Positions 47,301-55,591 of a stretch of 64,000 nucleotides of DNA are shown here, in pieces. Origin of the DNA: Cytophagaceae bacterium (GTDB lineage Bacteria > Bacteroidota > Bacteroidia > Cytophagales > Spirosomataceae). The position numbers were made by a program, and so were the translations under genes. Below the pieces are notes generated by a model, which saw only the letters and a list, made by a program, of their open reading frames with translations, did not search any database and had not been told where the DNA came from. The stretch covers positions 62,001 to 126,000 of the forward strand of contig JAIXWL010000005.1 of assembly GCA_027491315.1 (NCBI GenBank), written 5' to 3'. How positions within the stretch are numbered: the stretch's first letter is position 1; every line of letters begins with the position of its first letter.

Positions 47301-48010
47301 AACTTCTAAGAAAAAAATCAGGTGAGACTAATTTCCAAGTAATGGGTCTATATTCGTCATCAACGAATTCATTTAGTGAGATTCCAGCAAAGCTCAACAC
47401 GTCGTATGAATACCAATTGATTGCCCAAAATGATTCCACAGAATCTGATCCTGCCATGATTACCATAAGTGTACCTGACTCGTTAAATAGTATTCCGTTG
47501 AGTTTAGTCAAGCAAGAAAAACTAAGTATTCCATTAATCTGGCCTAAAGTCGCTGATGCTAGTAAATATGTCTTATCAAGACAAGGGCCAGGAGAACCTT
47601 TTAAGACTATTTATCAAGGAAACGAGATACAATTTGAAGATAAAGAAATTACTGCTGGAATAAGTTATCTGTACAAAATGCAATACTTTACGGAGACAGG
47701 AATATCTCAAACTAGTTATTTAAAAGCCAAAACAGAATTAACCTTAGGTACCGAAAATGAAGCTAAAAATGGTATTCGCATTTTCCCTAATCCGAGTAAA
47801 AATCTAATGACCATAGAATTTGGGGAGCAAATTTCAGGTCAAGTTTTCCTAGTTAATATGAACGGAATGCGCTTAAAACATTGGGGGATTTTTCATCAAA
47901 ATTCCTTAGAGATTTCTTTGGCAGATTACCCAGAAGGCAGCTATTTCATCCAAATTCAAAACGAGCAATGGCCCTCAGATTTAATATATAAAGTTGTACG
48001 TATACCTTAG
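44303..48010 (+). CDS. T9SS-exported protein with tandem SGNH/SASA esterase domains
   Basis: A 1235-residue secreted protein. It begins with a GTG codon and a signal peptide ending near SRSQ. Two homologous halves of about 480 residues follow. In the first, the SGNH esterase residues are intact: GQSNS (Ser140), RQGEND (258-263) and DGIH (Asp336, His339), as in sialate O-acetylesterases. In the second, the matching positions are Ile619, Thr816 and Ile819, so it is almost certainly inactive. Two FN3-like domains (about residues 985-1145) and a T9SS type A sorting domain (IRIFPNPSKNLMTIEF near residue 1157) complete it. It probably deacetylates surface or dietary glycans. Confidence 0.85.
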   Translation: MLTRRLYLFFLTLALFFFELKQSRSQRIGGFLFDKLPQDYQLYPRNHQNNGLISIAGTSDSNQWTNISIVVNRNKDRYSYSKIKLNFQQGLGFFNTQISIKAELAEYEIQIYAIQQQDSILIVNRKNIVAGDVFLVSGQSNSYNGKENKKVYKGEFARSFGKYANYTNTVPYNPSDTLWSISNSPADVGLWASQIQKHIIEEQKIPVCIINGGSGGSSMEYNLARGVEKADLSQSSGRLYYKVMKAGLLNAAKAFIYRQGENDSNGNALGWLENFKKHVDLLKKEYPSIQKIYLPQINVVDGNYAMQGYLRNDQRKILQENHFIQGFATVGTQGYDGIHYTPEGYFQSAWEMYRLLDRDFYSKKINAAYESPNLKRAYFGSADKKLIVLEFDDKQEMVVQQDTTLMTKQGQNLLRSIQENFYLTGISLPQLKFQEIQAVKAYGNKVVIRLEKAPLEEVISYLPSYFPKDNFNQFSGPYLKNKGGMRAFSFENIRIEPIELFDTLASVHTFYTIPQDYQLFPRNKKTNLGEITLAGNERSGHYKAISAILKTINGIQSYQRLNLVYQNNRAEWTLKLPIKAEKVNHTLEIFVHKSSIDSVKIASRGHLVAGDIILVNGGINASASFNESETDEFSRTFGRNSIQHNGEEYALSDTIWSVANSAGYANNVGPLAYSLQKNLSESLQIPIALLNLSDHHSTTEGLLKSAMDTLSLRTNYGKMLYRIEKAGLKNQVKAYIFRHGEIDSDKIAQSTIASVNQLIQDLKDDFPGLEKIVLCQNDIGDHPSENGAILREFQRTITRKFPMVIPFSTLGTKGFTGSIYSKEGYQSNGREIAQLLLLQVYQLGNSDVENGAPNLKKVYQSRTNPEKLTLEFEKGQNIQFPGTFTHPSGKKLEINEFINVDNFAFQIKKATVNGHKIELDLVSNTPKNTISYLPSFVSSNYYFFPYLGPYIQNSKGKNAFSFYQVKIQKALGAPKILEKQKKWDLISIQWENLPQASSYQLLRKKSGETNFQVMGLYSSSTNSFSEIPAKLNTSYEYQLIAQNDSTESDPAMITISVPDSLNSIPLSLVKQEKLSIPLIWPKVADASKYVLSRQGPGEPFKTIYQGNEIQFEDKEITAGISYLYKMQYFTETGISQTSYLKAKTELTLGTENEAKNGIRIFPNPSKNLMTIEFGEQISGQVFLVNMNGMRLKHWGIFHQNSLEISLADYPEGSYFIQIQNEQWPSDLIYKVVRIP

Positions 48011-48030
48011 TACAAAAAACTAATAAATAA

Positions 48031-48057
48031 AAAAAGGGGCTCGATGAGCCCCTTTCT
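48031..48057. terminator. Bidirectional terminator between esterase and GMC genes
   Basis: A perfect ten-base stem AAAGGGGCTC / GAGCCCCTTT with a GAT loop and A/T tracts on both sides, in a convergent gap of 62 bases. Confidence 0.9.
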
Positions 48058-48072
48058 ACTAAGATTAATTCA

Positions 48073-49791
48073 TTATAAATTACGCTTCTTCAATTCACTC
48101 ACGGCAAAATCAGCCGCACGAGCAGTTAATGCCATGTAAGTCAATGATGGGTTCACGCAAGAAGCCGAAGCCATTGCAGCACCGTCAGTGACAAATACGT
48201 TTTTAACGTTGTGAATCTGGTTATGCTTATTCAATACCGAGGTCTTAGGATCACGACCCATACGAGCAGTACCCATTTCGTGAATACCTAAACCGATATG
48301 TGTATTAGAATTATTGTAGGCATTGATATTTTTAAAACCAGCTGCTTCTAACATTTCAGCCGCGTCATTCATCATATCCTGACGCATTCTAATTTCATTT
48401 TCACCAAATTCTGCTTCAAACTCTAAAACTGGAAGGCCCCACTTATCTTTTTGTGTTTGACTTAAAACAAAACGGTTATTAGGATTTGGAAGAATTTCTC
48501 CAAAACCACCGAAACCAATAGTCCATGAACCTGGCTGAGTTAAACTCTCTTTAAACTCAGCTCCAAATCCATCCATGTTGGTACCACGTCCCCAGCCTGC
48601 ACGGCTAGCTCCACCTTGGTAACCGAAACCACGAATATAGCTACGCTTATCATTACCCCAGTTACGGAAACGAGGGATATATAGACCATTTGGACGGCTT
48701 CCAAACATGTAATCGTCGTTAAATCCTTCAATTTGAGCAGATGCCCCTACACCTAAATGGTGGTCCATGATGTTGCGGCCTAATTGATCGCTATCATTTC
48801 CTAAACCATTGGTGAAGCGGCTCGACTTAGAGTTCATCAAAATGGAGGTAGAACCTATGGCCCCTGCATTAACAAAAATGATTTTAGCAAAATATTCCGT
48901 CACTGCCATCGTGTTTTGGTCAATCACTCGAACACCTTTTGCCTTTTGAGTAGCCTCGTCATAAATAATTTCAGAAACGATGGCATTATGAATCATGGTC
49001 AAGCGTTTAGTACGCATGGCAGCGGGTAAAGTAGCCGAAAGTGAACTAAAATAACCACCATATGGACATCCACGCATACATTTGTTACGATACTGGCATG
49101 CACCTCTACCCAAAGCCGTGTGGTGAGCACCAGGCTGGGTTAAGTGAGCTACACGACCGATAGTAACCGGACGACCTAATTTCTTATTTAATTGCTCTTT
49201 GAAATATACTTCTGGGGCAGTTAAAGCCATAGCCGGTAAGAATTCGGAATCAGGCAATACGTCCAAACCTTCTCTTTGACCTGATATACCAGCAAATTTT
49301 TCTACATAAGAATACCATGGAGCTAAATCCTCGTAGCGAATAGGCCAATCTGTCCCAATACCATCCTTGGCATTTGCTTCAAAATCTTCTTTATTCCAAC
49401 GATAGGATTGACGTCCCCAAAGTAATGATTTACCACCCGTATGATAAGCACGAATCCAGTCGAAACCACCCTTTTTCTCGATGTAGGGATTTTGCTTATC
49501 GTTTTCAAATAAGTAACGATGCTCTTCATTGGGTGTATAACCGGTACGCATACCTGCCCAATATTCTTCCGCCGCCATATTGGTTGGACGACCACGGTGA
49601 GGGAAATCCCAAGGATCTTTCAATGCGGTCTCATAGCCCTCTACGTGTTTAATTTCACGGCCACGCTCTAGCACAGCTACTTTTAATCCTTTTTCAGTTA
49701 ATTCTTTGGCAGCCCAGCCACCTGATATACCAGAGCCTACGACAATAGCATCGAAGGTCTGACTTTTTATTGCATCTATGTTAAGATTCAT
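48073..49791 (-). CDS. GMC family FAD-dependent oxidoreductase
   Basis: A 572-residue flavoprotein that oxidises an alcohol or sugar. It shows the FAD-binding AIVVGSGISGGWAAKELTEKG near residue 15, the GGKSLLWGRQSYRW segment, CRNKCMRGCPYGG typical of sugar dehydrogenases, and the late catalytic HIGLGIHEMGTARMG and VNPSLTYMALTARAADF stretches. There is no export signal of its own; in this family the small subunit, encoded 23 bases upstream, carries the twin-arginine signal and can take the large subunit along. Together they resemble gluconate 2-dehydrogenase-like enzymes without an obvious cytochrome subunit here. Confidence 0.9.
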   Translation of the reverse strand: MNLNIDAIKSQTFDAIVVGSGISGGWAAKELTEKGLKVAVLERGREIKHVEGYETALKDPWDFPHRGRPTNMAAEEYWAGMRTGYTPNEEHRYLFENDKQNPYIEKKGGFDWIRAYHTGGKSLLWGRQSYRWNKEDFEANAKDGIGTDWPIRYEDLAPWYSYVEKFAGISGQREGLDVLPDSEFLPAMALTAPEVYFKEQLNKKLGRPVTIGRVAHLTQPGAHHTALGRGACQYRNKCMRGCPYGGYFSSLSATLPAAMRTKRLTMIHNAIVSEIIYDEATQKAKGVRVIDQNTMAVTEYFAKIIFVNAGAIGSTSILMNSKSSRFTNGLGNDSDQLGRNIMDHHLGVGASAQIEGFNDDYMFGSRPNGLYIPRFRNWGNDKRSYIRGFGYQGGASRAGWGRGTNMDGFGAEFKESLTQPGSWTIGFGGFGEILPNPNNRFVLSQTQKDKWGLPVLEFEAEFGENEIRMRQDMMNDAAEMLEAAGFKNINAYNNSNTHIGLGIHEMGTARMGRDPKTSVLNKHNQIHNVKNVFVTDGAAMASASCVNPSLTYMALTARAADFAVSELKKRNL

Positions 49792-49814
49792 ATAAGTAAT
49801 GATATTTGATCAGA

Positions 49815-50417
49815 TTAATATTGATATGCTTTTTGGCCCGGCTTCAATTTGGTTGGTTCAAATTTGCCTGGAACTGTTACATATTCAAAAGAAGAGGTAA
49901 TTCCTTTTTCAGAAGTAAAGTAACCCAAAAGCGTTAGCTCTTTGATTAATCTCCAGAATGGGACTCCATTATTTCCTTCCAAGGTTTCTTTATCGACATT
50001 ATCGCCCACTTTTTGTTGTTTCAAACGATAGGAACTCATGAGCTCTTTGGTGTTGCTTTCCAACAATTTCAGCATGGCTATTTGACCACTTGCGTTTTGA
50101 CTTAAAAAACCAGCCTTGTCTAAATCAGAAACCCCTTTTAGAAAGCTTCTTTGCTCGGCCAATTTATAGCAATCAGTTAACATTAATTCAATAAATGCAG
50201 GAACTCCAGCTTCAATAGCTCCTGGGGTGGACGTTTTAGGAATAATGTGTTCTGATACGGCAGCCACTATTTTCCTTTGAGTCTCCGACAAGCTAAATGA
50301 TTCAGCCAAGTTAGCCTTGCCAAGGTGTTTCGCTTCCATAGCCATTAATGTCGGAGCGGTAATTGCACCCCCTAACATCACAGCTATTTGTGAGATAGCA
50401 TCTCTTCTTGTAAGCAT
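49815..50417 (-). CDS. Gluconate 2-dehydrogenase subunit 3-like protein
   Basis: A 200-residue small subunit with a twin-arginine-like leader (MLTRRDAISQIAVMLGG). The core shows VAAVSEHIIPKTSTPGAIEAGVP (given here by the shorter segments VSEHIIPKTSTPGA and VPAFIELML), WRLIKELTLLGYFTSEKGI, and the end YEFVTV-like ditto SSFEYVTVPGKFEP, all typical of family Gluconate_2-dh3. It pairs with the GMC enzyme encoded next. A terminator and palindrome lie between this gene and susD, so it is likely transcribed separately. Confidence 0.88.
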   Translation of the reverse strand: MLTRRDAISQIAVMLGGAITAPTLMAMEAKHLGKANLAESFSLSETQRKIVAAVSEHIIPKTSTPGAIEAGVPAFIELMLTDCYKLAEQRSFLKGVSDLDKAGFLSQNASGQIAMLKLLESNTKELMSSYRLKQQKVGDNVDKETLEGNNGVPFWRLIKELTLLGYFTSEKGITSSFEYVTVPGKFEPTKLKPGQKAYQY

Positions 50418-50478
50418 AATTTTATGGGTTAATAAGTTCTTTAAAGTATCCGTTTACTCAATCAAATCGATACGAAAA

Positions 50479-50486
50479 CAAAATTA
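50479..50486 (-). promoter_or_regulatory. Possible -7 box for the GMC operon
   Basis: TAATTTTG on the minus strand matches TAnnTTTG 62 bases before the small-subunit ATG. No TTTG -33 box is seen; the upstream DNA is an A/T tract. Confidence 0.35.
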
Positions 50487-50522
50487 ATCAGAATATTGAT
50501 TTTTTTTTTTTTTTTACAAAAA

Positions 50523-50550
50523 AAAGGGGCTGATTTGATTCAGTCCCTTT
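50523..50550 (-). terminator. Terminator downstream of susD
   Basis: AAAGGGACTGA and TCAGCCCCTTT (minus strand) form a near-perfect stem with a G-T wobble, followed by a run of T and a further 16-base A tract. Confidence 0.7.
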
Positions 50551-50652
50551 ATAAATAATTAAATCAACGAATGTATTCTCAAAAAAGAGAACCTATTCAT
50601 TTTTTATCAAGTAGTTGAATAGGTTTAGAGGGGATTTTGGGGGATTTTTACC

Positions 50653-50685
50653 AACGCTGTCAAGGTTTTAAACCTTGACAGCGTT
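50653..50685. repeat. Interspersed 33-bp palindrome, copy 5 (fully symmetric)
   Basis: Here both arms are perfect (GTC left, GAC right). The symmetry extends to 24-base arms around one base, from 50645 to 50693. T runs outside the stem make it terminator-like on either strand, 16 bases past the susD stop. Confidence 0.9.
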
Positions 50686-50700
50686 GGTAAAAAAACAGAT

Positions 50701-52368
50701 TTAGTATCCCGGATTTTGTTTTAAATAACCCGTTAAGTTAGATGCTCCATCAATCGCAGTTTGAGGAATAGGGAACAAACGCATGTTTTTATCCGTATTA
50801 TTTTTCTCTGTCCAAGAATCTTCATATTTACCAAAACGAATTAAATCCGTTCTACGTTGATTCTCCCAATAGAATTCAAAACCACGCTCACGAAGTAAAG
50901 TATTTAAATCAATACTTGTTAAAGCTGGAGCTGGCTTGGTACGTGCTGCACGAACAGCATTAACATCTACCAAGGCACCTGCTGCATCTGACTTACGTAA
51001 TTTAGCTTCTGCACGCATTAAGTAAGCATCAGCTAAACGAATAATCACGATATCTGCCTCACCAAAGTTACGTCCAGAAGAAGACTTCTTGGAGAATTCA
51101 TATTTCTCCACGCGATAGCCTGTGCTGTAATCACTACCTGCAGTAGTAAAGTTCACTGTCTCTGTATGAATAACTAAAGGATAAGGTGCTTTACCACGCG
51201 TATTATACAATGGACCTACTTTAAATTTACCATCTGGACATTTCACAAAGGCTCCGCTTTGAAAAACCAAGCCATATTGTTGACCTCTTAAAATACCACG
51301 GTCAATATTATATGAATTACCATCCACACACTCAACTTTAGGGTCTACATTTCTTCTATAAAAACGAGGATCTGCATCAGCTGGATCAACATTTCCATAA
51401 GCATTTACCCATGAACGATAAAAATCTGGAGTAATGGCAGGACCATCTGTACCATTAGCTGCTGGATAAGCAGGTAGAGGACGCTGGTCATTAGCTAAAG
51501 AGAAATAAGCCATACGGTTATGACCATTCAATTCAGCACGTTGATCTACTGCAAAAACCAATTCCTTATTGGAGTGATTATCATTACCAAAAATTGCAAA
51601 ATAATCTGCTGATAAGGCATACTGACCAGAACTAATAATCTTAGTTGTATATTCAATCACTTTATCCATATCAGCTGCTGAATGGTTTAACGTAGCTCCA
51701 TAAGGATCACGGTAAGCAGCTGCATTTAGGTGCAATTTGGCTAATAAACCCCAAACAGCTCCTTTAGTAATACGACCCGGACCTGTAGTTGTTTCTACAA
51801 TTGGCTCAATAGCTAATAATTCAGTACGAATATATTCCACTGCCTTATCCGTTCTCAAAATGGTAGAAACATCTCCCAAATCTTCCTTTTGAAAAGCAAC
51901 ACCAAATAAATCCAACATCAATAAATTGTAGAATGCACGCATACCACGAGCTTCAGCAATGTAAAGCGTAGATGAGGCATCTTTGTTCACCTTTAAGGAA
52001 TTAATGGCTGTAACCGAGCGAGAAATTCCTTGTAAAATAAGGTTCCAAGTATTTCTTACGTTAGGATCTGTACTCGTCGTTTGGTGACGGTGTAAAGACA
52101 AATAGATACCATTATCACCCCAGTCTGTACCTCCACGATATGGAAGGATAGCCTCATCTGTTGAAATTTCAGTTAAGGCAAACAAATTGGTATGCTGGTA
52201 AATACTAGGCAATAAAGCATAAGCTGGCGCCAAAATTCCATCAGCCGCCTGTTTATCGGTCACTTTAGTAGCATTATACTCATCTAAAATGATTTCATTC
52301 AAATTGGTACAGCTATAAAAAGCCATCATACCAAAAAGAACTATGGTTATTTTTCCTATCTTTTTCAT
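50701..52368 (-). CDS. SusD/RagB family surface glycan-binding lipoprotein
   Basis: A 555-residue lipoprotein (signal ending in AFYSCTN, Cys near residue 20) that forms the lid of the SusC porin and binds the imported glycan or peptide. Typical SusD segments are present: AEARGMRAFYNLLMLDLFG near residue 138, the TPR-like helices with AVWGLLAKLHLNAAAYRD, and the C-terminal RLADAYLMRAEAKLRKSDAAGALVDVNAVR with LRERGFEFYWENQRRTDLIRFG. It follows SusC by 13 bases. The GMC and LacI genes flank the pair. Confidence 0.94.
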   Translation of the reverse strand: MKKIGKITIVLFGMMAFYSCTNLNEIILDEYNATKVTDKQAADGILAPAYALLPSIYQHTNLFALTEISTDEAILPYRGGTDWGDNGIYLSLHRHQTTSTDPNVRNTWNLILQGISRSVTAINSLKVNKDASSTLYIAEARGMRAFYNLLMLDLFGVAFQKEDLGDVSTILRTDKAVEYIRTELLAIEPIVETTTGPGRITKGAVWGLLAKLHLNAAAYRDPYGATLNHSAADMDKVIEYTTKIISSGQYALSADYFAIFGNDNHSNKELVFAVDQRAELNGHNRMAYFSLANDQRPLPAYPAANGTDGPAITPDFYRSWVNAYGNVDPADADPRFYRRNVDPKVECVDGNSYNIDRGILRGQQYGLVFQSGAFVKCPDGKFKVGPLYNTRGKAPYPLVIHTETVNFTTAGSDYSTGYRVEKYEFSKKSSSGRNFGEADIVIIRLADAYLMRAEAKLRKSDAAGALVDVNAVRAARTKPAPALTSIDLNTLLRERGFEFYWENQRRTDLIRFGKYEDSWTEKNNTDKNMRLFPIPQTAIDGASNLTGYLKQNPGY

Positions 52369-52381
52369 TTTTGTTTAACGA

Positions 52382-55300
52382 TTAAAATGTAAGATTTAAG
52401 CCGAAGATGACAGATTTAGCTTTTGGATAGCTTAAGTAGTCAATTCCATAAGATAATACTCCGTTCATAGAGCTATCTTTATTTACCTCTGGATCAAATC
52501 CATCGTAATTGGTAGCAATCCATAAGTTTTGTCCTGTTACAGATAAGCGTAAAGTTGAAACCCACTTACTAATTCCTAGTTTTTGTGTGTCAAACGTGTA
52601 TCCCAAAGTAGCGTTGTTCAAACGTAAGAAACCGCCATCTTTTAAGAAACGAGTAGACACAGGAGCTGCATTACTGTTCGATTCTCTTGAATCAGCAAAT
52701 GCTGCCGGCGTTGTATTGGAGTTTTTCGCAATTTTCAACTTATAGAAATTCGAGTTGGCTGTATTATCATAAATTTTATTTCCAGCAACTCCGTTGAATT
52801 GTAAAGACAAGTCAAATCCTTTGTAAGCTAAATTTCCAAAGAAGTTATACTGTGTTGATGGCAAGGCTGTTCCTGCTGCAATACGATCTTTATCTGTTAC
52901 AATTCCATCACCATCCACATCACGGTAAACACTCATACCTTTGTCATCATATCCAGTAAATTCTTTCAAGAAGAATGTACCGATAGGCTGTCCATTGATA
53001 TAACCATTGATGGTAGCTGATGTCAAACCTGAACCAGAGGCAGAACCTGAAGGTATTACTGTGTAAGGTGAGCCTACAACTTCGTTTTTAATCAAAGTCA
53101 AGTTACCACCTAAACTATATTTCCAACCAGTTTCAGTCGTTCCTTTATATTCCAAATCCAATTCTAAACCACTGTTATTGATTTTCATATCTTTCACGTT
53201 TGCCCAAACTGATGAAGCAGGTTGAACAGGATCTGAAGGAATTACTTCCAATAACATGTTGTTAGAAACTTTGTTGAAATAATCTATCGATCCAGAGAAT
53301 GCTCCATTTCCGAATGCAAAATCCAAACCAATGTTACTTTGCGTTGAAACCTCCCATTGAATATCTGGATTAGCTAAACGAGAATAGGTAATTCCTGATG
53401 GGAAAGTTGAAGTATTATCCAAAGGATAAGAAGTTGTTCCAGAGATGGTCGAAGTAAACAAAGGCTGTGTAATTTTCGAAGGTATCTCTTGGTTACCTGT
53501 TTGTCCCCAACCTGCACGTAATTTCAAGTTGCTGATATCGGTATTCTTCAAGAAAGCTTCTTCAGAAATTCTCCATCCTAAAGAGAAGGAAGGAAACACA
53601 CCGTATTTGTTATTAGCACCAAATTTAGATGAACCGTCAGCACGAACAGTGGCTGTCACCAAGTACTTATCTTTATATTGGTAGTTAAAACGACCAAAAT
53701 AAGATTGTAACTCATTGATAAATGCTGAACCACCTGGTTTATTCGTTGCCATCGTTAATTCTTGACCTACACCTGGGTTATAGATTGGGTCAATTGGCAA
53801 ATCCGCAGGGAATTTATTGATACTCCAGTTACGGTATTGAACTTTAATTTTTTGATATGAATGACCTACCAAAGCAGAGAAATTATGATCTCCGTTGTCA
53901 TAGGTATACGTCAAATAGTTCTCAACCAAACGGTTGTTATTATTAGCTAAATATGAATCTAAACGACCATCTTGTTTTGGAATGTTACTACCTAATGATT
54001 GAATATCACGCGTTGAAGTTGAATTATCCAAACCAAAGTTCAAACGATACACTAAGCCTTTCACAATTTTCAAGGATGGTGAAATGCTAGCAATCGTACG
54101 GTTGATGGTTGTAATGTCTTTAAACAAAGTCAATCCTAACAAAGGGTTAGAAGCTGTGGCATAACGAGCCAAAGATCCATCTGCCGCATAAGCAGGGAGT
54201 GTCGGGTTGTTCGCAATGGCTGTTCCTAACAATCCTTCAATGGATGGACGCTCATTATTAGTATTGGTTACATTTAAATTAGCATCAACAACCAAACGAT
54301 CCTCCCAAAACTTCTGAGTCACATTGATACGACCTGTGTAACGATCTAATTGGTTATTTTTCAATATGCCTTCTTGAGTTTGTGCTCCAAAAGAAGCATA
54401 GTAAGAAAGCTTATTGGCTCCACCACCCAAACTCAAGTTATAGTTTTGAGTTAAAGCCTGACGTGTAACTTCTTTTTGCCAATCTGTATTTCCTCCGAAA
54501 TCTTCCAAGTTACCGCCATTGGCTACTACTTGTTTACGGAATTCAGATGCTGATAAAACAGGTAATGCACGAGCGATGTTTGAAACAGCTAAACTAGAGC
54601 TGAAATTCAAAGTTGAAACACCCGCCTTACCCTTTTTAGTAGTAATTAAAACTACACCATTGGCACCACGAGCACCATAAATAGCAGTGGCAGATGCATC
54701 TTTTAACACGTCAATGGTTTCAATGTCCTGAGGATTCAAGAAGTTCAATGGATTTCCTCCACCTGTACTTGAATTATCCAAAGCTAAACCATCAATGACA
54801 AATAATGGAGTACTCCCAGTACGAATACCTCCTGGTCCACGAATCGTAATTCCTTGATTACCACCTGGCTCACCCGTGGCAGAGGTAACATTAACACCAG
54901 CCACTTTACCCTGTAATAATTGCTCTGGAGAGTTGATGATACCTTTATTAAAGGCCGCGCTTTGAACCGACTTAACAGAACCTGTTACATCACGCTTGTT
55001 TTGTGTACCATAACCTACCACAACTACCTGTGCCAAGTCAGCGGCATTGGCCACCATGGCAATTTCTAATGATGATTTAGAACCTACGCTTACTTCTTGA
55101 GTAGCATAACCAAGGTAGCGAACTACCAATACCGCGTTGTCATTTGGTACTGAAATAGTAAATGCACCATTTACATCCGTGCTTACTCCTTTGGTTGTAC
55201 CCTTAAGAATTACGTTACCGCCGATGAGTGCCTCTTTGGTAGTGGCATCAAACAATCGACCTTTAATTTGTTTACCCGCTTGTGCATTCAAATTGAATGT

Positions 55301-55399
55301 CCCAAGCATGATGATACTGGCTACAAAAAATAGTACTATCCGAGTACTTGCATTTCGTAACAAAGCACACCATAATGGATCGTGTAATTGTTTTTTCAT
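52382..55399 (-). CDS. SusC/RagA family TonB-linked outer-membrane transporter
   Basis: A 1005-residue TonB-dependent porin for oligomer import, working with SusD. Order: signal peptide, a CarboxypepD-like N-terminal domain (KGRLFDATTKEALIGGNVIL), the TonB-box and plug start (VVVGYGTQNKRDVTGSVKSV), the plug motif VIDGLALDN with LKDASATAIYGARGANGVVLI, and the 22-strand barrel ending KSVIFGLNLTF. The ATG before KKQLHDPL was chosen; a further upstream one would add 26 residues without signal features. A LacI-type operator lies 88 bases upstream, so sugar-responsive control is likely. Substrate cannot be deduced. Confidence 0.94.
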   Translation of the reverse strand: MKKQLHDPLWCALLRNASTRIVLFFVASIIMLGTFNLNAQAGKQIKGRLFDATTKEALIGGNVILKGTTKGVSTDVNGAFTISVPNDNAVLVVRYLGYATQEVSVGSKSSLEIAMVANAADLAQVVVVGYGTQNKRDVTGSVKSVQSAAFNKGIINSPEQLLQGKVAGVNVTSATGEPGGNQGITIRGPGGIRTGSTPLFVIDGLALDNSSTGGGNPLNFLNPQDIETIDVLKDASATAIYGARGANGVVLITTKKGKAGVSTLNFSSSLAVSNIARALPVLSASEFRKQVVANGGNLEDFGGNTDWQKEVTRQALTQNYNLSLGGGANKLSYYASFGAQTQEGILKNNQLDRYTGRINVTQKFWEDRLVVDANLNVTNTNNERPSIEGLLGTAIANNPTLPAYAADGSLARYATASNPLLGLTLFKDITTINRTIASISPSLKIVKGLVYRLNFGLDNSTSTRDIQSLGSNIPKQDGRLDSYLANNNNRLVENYLTYTYDNGDHNFSALVGHSYQKIKVQYRNWSINKFPADLPIDPIYNPGVGQELTMATNKPGGSAFINELQSYFGRFNYQYKDKYLVTATVRADGSSKFGANNKYGVFPSFSLGWRISEEAFLKNTDISNLKLRAGWGQTGNQEIPSKITQPLFTSTISGTTSYPLDNTSTFPSGITYSRLANPDIQWEVSTQSNIGLDFAFGNGAFSGSIDYFNKVSNNMLLEVIPSDPVQPASSVWANVKDMKINNSGLELDLEYKGTTETGWKYSLGGNLTLIKNEVVGSPYTVIPSGSASGSGLTSATINGYINGQPIGTFFLKEFTGYDDKGMSVYRDVDGDGIVTDKDRIAAGTALPSTQYNFFGNLAYKGFDLSLQFNGVAGNKIYDNTANSNFYKLKIAKNSNTTPAAFADSRESNSNAAPVSTRFLKDGGFLRLNNATLGYTFDTQKLGISKWVSTLRLSVTGQNLWIATNYDGFDPEVNKDSSMNGVLSYGIDYLSYPKAKSVIFGLNLTF

Positions 55400-55486
55400 G
55401 AATTGATTTTTTGAAATGGTAATTTTTGGGTTTAAAAATTTTTGAAATTTACCGATTAATAATTGTAATATCTTCACAAATTTTTA

Positions 55487-55500
55487 CGCAAACGTTTGCA
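55487..55500. promoter_or_regulatory. LacI-type operator upstream of susC
   Basis: CGCAAACGTTTGCA contains the perfect 12-base palindrome GCAAACGTTTGC with central CG, typical of LacI/GalR-family operators. It sits between the lacI gene and susC, the expected place for control of susC-susD. Confidence 0.75.
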
Positions 55501-55591
55501 TTTGAGGCCATATGGCTATTACAATCCCGTAAAAGTAGAATGCAATGGTGATTACTCCATAAATACCATATTAAGGTATTGTTAACAAAAA

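Noticed and set aside
55555-55580. Terminator after lacI (ATACC...GGTAT hairpin)
   Set aside because: The five-base AT-rich stem has no T tract and is too weak to call.
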